The notes beneath the pieces were generated by a model. That model was not told the DNA's origin. It searched no databases and saw nothing but the letters and a program-made list of their open reading frames with translations. Shown here piece by piece: positions 1-5,389 of a stretch of DNA of 8,740 nt. Where the stretch lies: contig DAOVNW010000031.1 of the NCBI GenBank assembly GCA_030630095.1, positions 1-8,740 on the forward strand. The letters run 5' to 3'. The translations under genes were made by a program, and so were the position numbers. Within the stretch, counting starts at the first letter, position 1, and each line of letters begins with the position of its first letter. The stretch comes from Candidatus Omnitrophota bacterium. GTDB lineage: Bacteria > Omnitrophota > Gorgyraeia > JAGLLT01.

Positions 1-90
1 GTTGGTTTTGATTTTTATTGCAAGTTGTTAAAAAATTCAGTTGAGAAACTAACTAAAGCAGGCAAAAAAGACGGATATCTGAAAAATTAA
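1..90 (+). CDS. mfd: C-terminal end of Mfd (transcription-repair coupling factor), partial
   Basis: An open frame enters from the left edge and ends at TAA (88-90), giving 29 visible residues beginning VGFDFYCKLLKNSVEKL. This resembles the end of the helicase/TRG region of Mfd, where the family has a segment like (V/I)GFxLYxxLLExAVxxLK. Mfd is the ATP-dependent translocase that removes stalled RNA polymerase and recruits UvrA. In the usual protein about 150-200 more residues follow this segment (the D7 domain that masks the UvrA-binding site). Here the frame stops about 10 residues later and the next gene starts at once, so D7 seems absent. The next gene encodes a PpiC-type isomerase, a neighbour I recall for mfd in other diderms. 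The assignment rests on a short stretch; RecG is less likely because its C-terminus differs. Confidence 0.62.
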   Translation, partial: VGFDFYCKLLKNSVEKLTKAGKKDGYLKN

Positions 91-95
91 GGAGG
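91..95 (+). promoter_or_regulatory. Ribosome binding site of the SurA-like gene
   Basis: GGAGG lies directly after the upstream TAA stop and 7 bases before the ATG at 103. It is a strong Shine-Dalgarno match and fixes the start of the PPIase gene. The absence of any intergenic space indicates co-transcription with the upstream gene. Confidence 0.8.
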
Positions 96-102
96 TTTTT
101 TT

Positions 103-1065
103 ATGTTTAGATGTTTAAAAATTTTTATAGCACTATGTATTATTTTTTCAATAAGCAGTTTATCCGTAAAAGCGGAGATTGTGGACGGCATCATTGCCAT
201 TGTCAATAATGAGGTGATTACTCAGGGAGAGCTTAACCAGATACTGCTTCCTATTTATACCCAGTATAAATCAACGTATACGGATGAAGAACTGCTCCAG
301 AAACTTGATGACGCCCGCCGGAATATACTATATCAGCTTATTGAAGATAAACTGATTCTTCAGGAGGCTAAAAGAGTCGAAGTTGTCGTTGATGATAAAG
401 AGGTTTCCGGGCGGATGGAGCAGATTAAGTCTCAATTCGCGGACGCGGATGAATTTAAAGAGGCCCTTAAGTCTCAAAATTTAACCATTTCGGACTTAAA
501 GGATAAATATAGAGAGCAGATAATGATAAAGAGGCTTATTGATTATATGGTGCGCTCTAAGGTAGAAATCGCGCCCACGGAAGCAAGCCGGTATTATGAA
601 GAGCATCGGAATGAATTTAAGGTTCCCAGGCAATTAATGGTAAAGACCATCCTCATACGCAAAGCCGGCGAAAACCCGGAAAGCCAGGCGGAGCTTCAGA
701 AAAAAATCAAGGAAATACATAAAAAGATAAAAGAAGGAAGCGACTTTTCAAAGATTGCCCGGGAATACTCCGAAGACCCTTCGGCCGTTGACGGCGGAGA
801 TATGGGTTATATAGAGAAGGGCCAGATGATGAAGAAGATAGACGATCTTCTATTTTCCTTAGAGCCGGAGGAGATTTCAGATGTTATTGAAACCGGCATA
901 GGGTACCATATTTTTCAGGTTGTAGAGATTAAAGAAGCGGAGGTTAGGCCCTTTAAAGAAGTCAGATTGTCTATCAAGGAGAAGTTGTTTCAGGAAAAGG
1001 CCAGAGATAGAATGAATGAATGGATGAATAGCCTAAAAGAAAATGCGTACATCTCAATTAAATAA
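103..1065 (+). CDS. SurA/PpiC-type periplasmic peptidyl-prolyl cis-trans isomerase
   Basis: A 320-residue secreted foldase/chaperone, expected to act in the periplasm on outer membrane proteins in transit. Residues 1-24 form a signal peptide: a basic start (MFRCLK), a hydrophobic core, and a likely cleavage after VKA24. Residues 25-150 match the SurA N-terminal chaperone region, opening with the typical IVDGIIAIVNNEVIT and followed by charged helices. Residues about 175-277 are one parvulin (rotamase) domain with the family blocks SDFSKIAREYSEDPS, GGDMGYIEKGQM and IGYHIFQVVE. The tail (280-320) is helical and charged, as in SurA, where the C-terminal helix packs back on the N-domain. E. coli SurA has two parvulin domains and about 430 residues; this one has a single domain, like many non-proteobacterial homologues. 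It sits between mfd and pdxA. PrsA/PpiD-like naming is possible, but the N-domain favours SurA-like. Confidence 0.88.
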   Translation: MFRCLKIFIALCIIFSISSLSVKAEIVDGIIAIVNNEVITQGELNQILLPIYTQYKSTYTDEELLQKLDDARRNILYQLIEDKLILQEAKRVEVVVDDKEVSGRMEQIKSQFADADEFKEALKSQNLTISDLKDKYREQIMIKRLIDYMVRSKVEIAPTEASRYYEEHRNEFKVPRQLMVKTILIRKAGENPESQAELQKKIKEIHKKIKEGSDFSKIAREYSEDPSAVDGGDMGYIEKGQMMKKIDDLLFSLEPEEISDVIETGIGYHIFQVVEIKEAEVRPFKEVRLSIKEKLFQEKARDRMNEWMNSLKENAYISIK

Positions 1066-2074
1066 TATACGTATCGGCATTACCGCCGGCGATGCCGCCG
1101 GTATCGGACCGGAGATTATATTAAAGACGCTGGCTAAGGTAAAGGATAAAAGCGTTTCTTTTTTAATTATCGGAGATTACGAGGTTTTTAAAAAGGTTAA
1201 AGCCAAACTTGCCCGCCGCGGAATTATGAGTCCCGGACTTTTTTTGACGGAAAAAGAAAAGAACGCGAACTATCTGCCTCGCAGAGTGAATTTTTTAGAT
1301 ATGAATGTTATCGGCAAAAGAAGTTATAAATTAGGCAGGCCGTCAGAACTTTGCGGAAGAGCGTCAATAGCCTACATTGAGGAAGCAGCGAATTTAATCA
1401 GAGATAAAAAGATAGACGCGCTGGTTACGGCCCCTATTAATAAGGAAGCCATAAGCCTGGCCGGATACAAGTGGCGCGGCCACACTGAGTTGTTGGCGCA
1501 TCTGGCAGGGACAGAAGAAGTGGCTATGATGTTTGTGGCGGAGCACTTTAAGATTGTTTTAGTTACTACCCACGTAGCCTTAAGTAAAGTAAATAGGATA
1601 TTAAACCCGCGATTAATATTAAAAAAAATTGAATTAGCGGATAGGTATTTAAGGGGATACTTCCTGATAAAACGGCCTTTGATAGGGGTTTGCGGATTTA
1701 ATCCGCATGCTTCCGACGGAGGGCTTTTCGGTAAAGAAGAATATGACATTATACTTCCGGCCGTAAAGATGGCCAAAAGGAAAAAAATTAACGTTATAGG
1801 TCCCGAATCTGCCGAATCTCTTTTTTATCAGGTGTACCACGGCAAAATTGACGCTCTGATTTGTATGTATCACGACCAGGCCTTAATTCCCCTGAAAATG
1901 ATTTTAAGAGACAAGGCGGTCAATCTCACCATAGGACTTCCTTATATCCGCACTTCACCGTCTTCAGGCACGGCCTATGATATCTCAGCCCGGACAATAG
2001 CCAGGCCGGAGTCAATGGTAGAAGCTGTTAAATTAGCCGCCTCTTTGACAAGGATTAAAAAGGCGCGGTTTTGA
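1043..2074 (+). CDS. pdxA: 4-hydroxythreonine-4-phosphate dehydrogenase PdxA
   Basis: A 343-residue enzyme (E. coli PdxA is 329) that oxidises 4-phosphohydroxy-L-threonine with NAD(P) in the DXP-dependent pyridoxal phosphate pathway in the cytoplasm. The three metal-binding histidines are in place: H177 (VTTH), H222 (GFNPH) and H277 (MYHDQ), each 11 residues after E. coli H166, H211 and H266. The substrate-contacting GHTE (H147-T148), K285, N294 and R303 also fall at the expected offset. Two motifs deviate. The N-terminal block usually written IT-x-GDPAGIGPE reads ITAGDAAGIGPE here, and the C-terminal DHGTA block reads SSGTA (307-311). The start lies 23 bases inside the preceding gene with no clear Shine-Dalgarno, so translation is probably coupled. 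It is in an operon with rsmA, as in E. coli (surA-pdxA-rsmA order). Confidence 0.93.
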   Translation: MRTSQLNNIRIGITAGDAAGIGPEIILKTLAKVKDKSVSFLIIGDYEVFKKVKAKLARRGIMSPGLFLTEKEKNANYLPRRVNFLDMNVIGKRSYKLGRPSELCGRASIAYIEEAANLIRDKKIDALVTAPINKEAISLAGYKWRGHTELLAHLAGTEEVAMMFVAEHFKIVLVTTHVALSKVNRILNPRLILKKIELADRYLRGYFLIKRPLIGVCGFNPHASDGGLFGKEEYDIILPAVKMAKRKKINVIGPESAESLFYQVYHGKIDALICMYHDQALIPLKMILRDKAVNLTIGLPYIRTSPSSGTAYDISARTIARPESMVEAVKLAASLTRIKKARF

Positions 2075-2934
2075 TGTTGAGCCAGTCAGAAGTAATAAAA
2101 TTATTTAAAGAACACAATATCCGGGTTAAAAAAAGATTTGGCCAGAATTTTCTAATTGATAAAAATATCAACAAGATAATTTTGGAAGAGATTAATTTAA
2201 ACAAGCGTGATATAGTGATAGAGATTGGAGCGGGATTTGGCGGCCTTGCCTGTTTAATGGCTGAGACAGCGGACCGGGTTTTTGCCGTAGAGCTTGATAG
2301 AAAGTTAGCGGGGATTTTGAGAGAGAAGCTAAGCGCGTTTAGTAATGCTAAAGTTATAGAAGGTGATTTTTTAGAGTTTGATTTAAAAAAGACTGTCTGC
2401 GGCTCTTTTAATAAAAAGATTAAGGTAATCGGTAATCTTCCGTACTATATAAGCAGTCCTGTGGTTTTCCGGCTCATAGAATACAAAGCTATAATTAAAA
2501 CAGCTTTAATTATGACGCAAAAAGAGGTTGCCCGGCGATTTGTTGCCTGTCCCGGCGGAAAAGAACGCGGTATTTTAAGCTGTCTGCTGAGTTATTACGG
2601 CAAGAGCCGCATCGTGAAGTACGTTAACAAGAACTCTTTTTTTCCCAGGCCCAAGGTTGATTCAGCCTTAGTGAGGATAGATTTTTTTACACAACCTCCT
2701 TTTAAAGTCAGCAATGAAGACCTTTTTAAAAAGGTTGTAAAAGGGGCGTTCTCTAAAAGAAGAAAAAATATATTAAATTCGCTTTCTTCCTGTTCCGGCC
2801 TTGAGCTTAATAAGCCGGAGCTCTCTTCTATATTGGAAGAACTCAAGATAGATTTTAGAACGAGGGCTGAGCAGCTAAAAGCCGAAGAATTAGCCGAAAT
2901 CGCCAATTTAATCGTAAAAAAAAGCATAAGTTGA
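2074..2934 (+). CDS. rsmA: 16S rRNA dimethyladenosine transferase RsmA (KsgA)
   Basis: A 286-residue SAM-dependent enzyme that dimethylates two adjacent adenines (A1518/A1519 in E. coli numbering) near the 3' end of 16S rRNA, a late 30S assembly checkpoint. Visible motifs are KRFGQNFL (20-27), the SAM-binding IEIGAGFGGLA (49-59), the acidic AVELD (71-75), GDF (97-99), the catalytic NLPYY (121-125), FFPRPKVDSALV (189-200), FSKRRKNIL (226-234) and the C-terminal RTRAEQL (262-268). I chose the ATG at 2074, which overlaps the last base of the pdxA stop (TGATG). A TTG one codon upstream (2071) is possible but weaker. Upstream is only a poor purine stretch, so coupling to pdxA is likely. Its TGA stop (2932-2934) is inside a palindrome shared with the convergent waaA. 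Confidence 0.95.
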   Translation: MLSQSEVIKLFKEHNIRVKKRFGQNFLIDKNINKIILEEINLNKRDIVIEIGAGFGGLACLMAETADRVFAVELDRKLAGILREKLSAFSNAKVIEGDFLEFDLKKTVCGSFNKKIKVIGNLPYYISSPVVFRLIEYKAIIKTALIMTQKEVARRFVACPGGKERGILSCLLSYYGKSRIVKYVNKNSFFPRPKVDSALVRIDFFTQPPFKVSNEDLFKKVVKGAFSKRRKNILNSLSSCSGLELNKPELSSILEELKIDFRTRAEQLKAEELAEIANLIVKKSIS

Positions 2935-2965
2935 CACATAAGGTTGAACCTAAAGTGTCAACTTA
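2916..2965 (-). terminator. Likely rho-independent terminator of waaA, a palindrome spanning both convergent stops
   Basis: Bases 2927-2965 form a palindrome centred on 2946. It has an 11-bp perfect outer stem (TAAGTTGACAC with GTGTCAACTTA), a symmetric 3x3 internal loop, a 4-bp inner stem (AGGT/ACCT) and a 3-base loop. Read on the minus strand, the stem is followed after two bases by eight T (the A-run at 2916-2923), as expected of an intrinsic terminator for waaA. On the plus strand no T-run follows, so termination of rsmA there is less certain. The stop codons of rsmA (2932-2934) and waaA (2963-2965) both lie within the stem arms. Confidence 0.75.
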
Positions 2966-4261
2966 GCAGCTACGGGTTAGGATTTCGATTAAATCAATGG
3001 TCTTTTTGGCGGCTCCTTTTGACTGTTCTAAAAACGCCAGGGCGTTTTTACCTAACTCTTTTCTTTTTTCGGGGTTAGAGAGTAAAAAAAGTGACTTTTT
3101 AAACAGATCCTCTTCATCTTTTACCATCAAGGCCGCCTCATTGGATAATAAACCTTCTGCTAAATTATCAAAATTATAGGTATGCGGGCCAAACATAAGC
3201 GCCTTTGAAAATGAGGCCGGCTCTATCATATTTTGTCCGCCTCTTTTAGCAAGGCTGCCTCCGACAAATACTATGTCGGCCCGGCTATAGGCCGCCTTTA
3301 ATCTGCCCATAAGATTAAGAATAATTACCTCTTGCCCTCCCCGCCCGGACAAAACCCTCTTTCTCTCAACTAAATCAGAGTATTTAACAGGCTTCAAATT
3401 CAGCCTGCGCGCCTCATTTTCTATTTTATCTACTCTCCTGATATGCCTGGGCACCACTACCATTTTTAAATCAGGGTAATGCTTTAAAAGCCTGCCGTAA
3501 ACCGAAAAGAGCGCCTTTTCCTCAGGGTAGTGGGTGCTTCCGGCAATAAAAACTTTGTCTTTTCCACTTAGTTTTAATAAAGAAGCAAACTCATCAGCCT
3601 GTTTACGCAGGGTTTCTTTTTCCTGCTCGATATCAAACTTTAAATTACCGGTAACTTTGACCGTTTCTTCGCGGGCTCCCAAAGATTTAATTTTTGAGGC
3701 ATCATTTTCTGTCTGCATACAGAATAAGCCCACATTCTTCAAAAGAGGTTTGATAAAAGGCTTGAGCAGGCTGTAACCTTTAAAAGACGAGGCCGATATC
3801 CGGCCGTTTACCAGCACGACCGGTATTCCTTCCCTATGAAGCCGTAAAATTAAATTGGGCCAGATTTCCGTTTCAATTATGATAAAAAGAGAAGGGTTTA
3901 GGCGGCGGATGACCTTTTTAACTATAGAGCTGACATCAAAAGGCAGATAAATAACTGTACAGTCATCACCAGCTATCCTTTTGGCCGCTTCATTGCCTGT
4001 CTCGGTAATGGTAGATATAACAATATGTTTACGCGGATACCTTTGCCTCAAAGCCTCTATTAAAGGCTGGGCGCTGCTTGCTTCTCCGACGCTGACAGCA
4101 TGAATCCAGATAATGTCCCTGCCTTCCAGGCGGCTGAAAATCTCTTTGGGCATAATGCCCAGACGCATACCAAAACCTTTGTGATATTTCCTGCCGAAGA
4201 TAAAAACCGGCAGGCAGCATAGAAGAAAAATTACAAAAAAAATATCATATATAAATAACAT
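2963..4261 (-). CDS. waaA: 3-deoxy-D-manno-octulosonic acid (Kdo) transferase WaaA/KdtA
   Basis: A 432-residue glycosyltransferase (E. coli WaaA is 425) that transfers Kdo from CMP-Kdo to the lipid A precursor at the cytoplasmic face of the inner membrane. Residues 1-22 form an N-terminal membrane anchor. The GT30 acceptor domain carries WIHAVSVGE with the catalytic Glu at residue 60, the same number as in E. coli, and the conserved IIETEIWPN (128-136). The GT-B C-terminal half carries GNLKFD (205-210), AGSTHYPEE (240-248), VPRHIRR (270-276) and the CMP-Kdo binding block GGSLAKRGGQNMIEPA (334-349). How many Kdo residues it adds cannot be read from sequence. AGGAAAG at 4271-4277 is a plausible ribosome binding site, 9 bases before the ATG. 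It is convergent with rsmA and separated from xerC by a structured gap. It shows the cell makes Kdo-type LPS. Confidence 0.95.
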   Translation of the reverse strand: MLFIYDIFFVIFLLCCLPVFIFGRKYHKGFGMRLGIMPKEIFSRLEGRDIIWIHAVSVGEASSAQPLIEALRQRYPRKHIVISTITETGNEAAKRIAGDDCTVIYLPFDVSSIVKKVIRRLNPSLFIIIETEIWPNLILRLHREGIPVVLVNGRISASSFKGYSLLKPFIKPLLKNVGLFCMQTENDASKIKSLGAREETVKVTGNLKFDIEQEKETLRKQADEFASLLKLSGKDKVFIAGSTHYPEEKALFSVYGRLLKHYPDLKMVVVPRHIRRVDKIENEARRLNLKPVKYSDLVERKRVLSGRGGQEVIILNLMGRLKAAYSRADIVFVGGSLAKRGGQNMIEPASFSKALMFGPHTYNFDNLAEGLLSNEAALMVKDEEDLFKKSLFLLSNPEKRKELGKNALAFLEQSKGAAKKTIDLIEILTRSC

Positions 4262-4368
4262 ATTTTGAAGCTTTCCTGATTATGACGCAGAGAATTAACA
4301 TAATAACGATATAAGTAAAAACTTATTGCTAAAAAATTTGTTTTGTTATCATTACACAAAGAAAGCTT

Positions 4369-4453
4369 CTGATTACAAAGATTAAAAAGTAGATTACAGT
4401 GATTATATTGTCGTCATAAAATCTATGTAATCTTGCTTAATCTCTGTAATCAG
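4369..4453. repeat. Long imperfect inverted repeat of GATTACA-like units
   Basis: The left arm starts CTGATTACAAAGATTAA (4369-4385) and the right arm is its near-complement ending at 4453, giving 16 pairs out of 17. After an unpaired patch, AGATTACA (4391-4398) pairs fully with TGTAATCT (4426-4433). A few more pairs follow, closing on a loop near 4409-4415. Each arm contains GATTA-type words at roughly 9-12 base spacing, so the element is both palindromic and internally repetitive. It looks like a small dispersed intergenic repeat (REP/MITE-like) or an RNA hairpin. No transposase or target duplication is visible, so the class is inference. Confidence 0.65.
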
Positions 4454-4490
4454 GTTCTTCCTTTTTTGCATCAAATTTGGGGAAGAACCT
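4452..4490. repeat. Perfect 10-bp hairpin downstream of xerC
   Basis: AGGTTCTTCC (4452-4461) and GGAAGAACCT (4481-4490) are perfect complements around a 19-base loop. On the minus strand the stem begins 17 bases after the xerC TGA, a normal place for a terminator, but no T-run follows it there. On the plus strand it is followed by TATTTTCTTC, a weak T-rich tail, although no plus-strand gene needs terminating. It may be part of a composite 3' end of the dprA-topA-xerC transcript together with the inverted repeat next to it. Confidence 0.5.
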
Positions 4491-4507
4491 TATTTTCTTC
4501 ACCAAAA

Positions 4508-5380
4508 TCAGGCCCGGGGGTGAGCCTTGTCGTAAACCTCTTTTAGCCTCTGGGGCGTAATGTGCGTATAAATCTGAGTAGTAGCTAAATTGGCGTGCCC
4601 CAGCAGCTCCTGAACGGCCCGCAAATCCGCTCCCCGGTCTAAAAGGTGGGTGGCAAATGAATGTCTCAGCGTATGAGGCGAAATGCCCCTTTTATCACTG
4701 GTAATTTTGATATACTTTTCAACTATCCGCCGGATAGTCCTGGGGTTTATTCGTTTTTTTCTTTTATTTAAAAACACAACCCTTACCGACTCCTCAGGAG
4801 ATAACTTTCTTTTATCAAGGTAGTTTTTGATTGACTTAAGCGCCTTATCTCCTATGGGTACAAGCCTCTCTTTTTTTCCTTTGCCCTTAACCTTCACTAC
4901 CCCGCTGATAAAATCTATGTTTTCCGCGTTCAAAGAAGTTAATTCACTCACGCGTATTCCCGTAGAGTAAAGGGTCTCAAGTATGGCTCTATCTCTCAGG
5001 CCCGTTTCATTGTCAATCGGAGGAGACTCTATAAGCCTTACAACCTCCTGAATGGTTAAAAATAAGGGTAATTTTTTTTCCTGTCTCGGTGTTGACAAAC
5101 TGAGGGCTGGATTTGTTTCCAGATAACCTTCGCGCACGCAAAATCTAAAAAAGGAACGAAGGACGGCCAGCTTTCTGGCAACTGAGGATTTAGCATACTC
5201 CTTTTTCTTTAAATAGGCCAGCCAGGTTCTCAGCTTAAGGTGAGTAATTTTGTCTATTTGAATATCGCCGATAAATCCGAAAAATTCCTTCAGGTCAACC
5301 TCATAATTTATCAGCGTATGGATAGACGCGTTTTTCTCAATCTTTAAGTAATTGATAAATTTACCGGCAAATCTTCGCAT
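4508..5380 (-). CDS. xerC: Site-specific tyrosine recombinase XerC/XerD family
   Basis: A 290-residue recombinase, close to the roughly 300 of E. coli XerC/XerD, which resolves chromosome dimers at dif with FtsK. Residues 1-95 are the SAM-like N-terminal core-binding domain (INYEVDLKEFFGFI, VARKLAVLRSFFRFC). The catalytic domain has the full active-site set: Arg143 (STGIRVSEL), Lys167 (KGKGKKER), His236 and Arg239 (SPHTLRHSFATH), His262 (LLGHANLATTQ) and the nucleophile Tyr271 (IYTH). Spacings of the last four match XerD. I prefer the ATG at 5378-5380; a TTG at 5387-5389 would add three residues and directly abuts the topA stop. It follows topA by 9 bases, so it is co-transcribed. Synteny with dprA-topA suggests a chromosomal housekeeping Xer and not a phage integrase. 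XerC versus XerD cannot be settled from this sequence alone. Confidence 0.93.
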   Translation of the reverse strand: MRRFAGKFINYLKIEKNASIHTLINYEVDLKEFFGFIGDIQIDKITHLKLRTWLAYLKKKEYAKSSVARKLAVLRSFFRFCVREGYLETNPALSLSTPRQEKKLPLFLTIQEVVRLIESPPIDNETGLRDRAILETLYSTGIRVSELTSLNAENIDFISGVVKVKGKGKKERLVPIGDKALKSIKNYLDKRKLSPEESVRVVFLNKRKKRINPRTIRRIVEKYIKITSDKRGISPHTLRHSFATHLLDRGADLRAVQELLGHANLATTQIYTHITPQRLKEVYDKAHPRA

Positions 5381-5389
5381 TATATACAA

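Larger units (their letters stand above)
4262..4507. other. Non-coding gap between xerC and waaA
   Basis: This 246-base AT-rich stretch has no credible reading frame on either strand. It must hold the end of the xerC transcript and probably a waaA promoter, both read on the minus strand. TATAAT occurs on the minus strand at 4402-4407 and CATAAT at 4279-4284, but neither has a recognisable -35 box at 16-18 bases, so I do not assign a promoter. The structured part (4369-4490) is described in separate entries. The waaA-proximal part (4262-4360) is very A+T rich, with no further structure I can defend. Confidence 0.7.

Noticed and set aside
1372..1873. Minus-strand open frames of 134 and 74 codons inside pdxA
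   Set aside because: They lie opposite a clearly conserved PdxA frame, overlap each other, and have no recognisable motifs or ribosome binding sites.
2595..2939. Minus-strand frame of 114 codons opposite rsmA
   Set aside because: It is the antisense of conserved RsmA motifs, with low-complexity serine-rich composition and no family resemblance.
2931..2961. TTGACA on both strands of the palindrome as -35 promoter boxes
   Set aside because: No acceptable -10 box occurs 16-18 bases downstream on either strand, and the site is at the 3' ends of two genes; the matches follow from the palindrome.
4402..4407. Minus-strand TATAAT as a waaA promoter
   Set aside because: No -35-like sequence at suitable spacing, and it lies in the inner stem of the inverted repeat; chance occurrence in AT-rich DNA is likely.
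4369..4453. GATTACA units as a CRISPR array
   Set aside because: Units are only about 7-9 bases, spaced 9-12 bases, degenerate and palindromically arranged; there are no uniform spacers or cas genes.
4508..5380. The tyrosine recombinase as an integrase of a mobile element
   Set aside because: It is embedded in a dprA-topA housekeeping operon, has Xer-like length and spacing, and there is no att-like repeat, tRNA or phage gene nearby.
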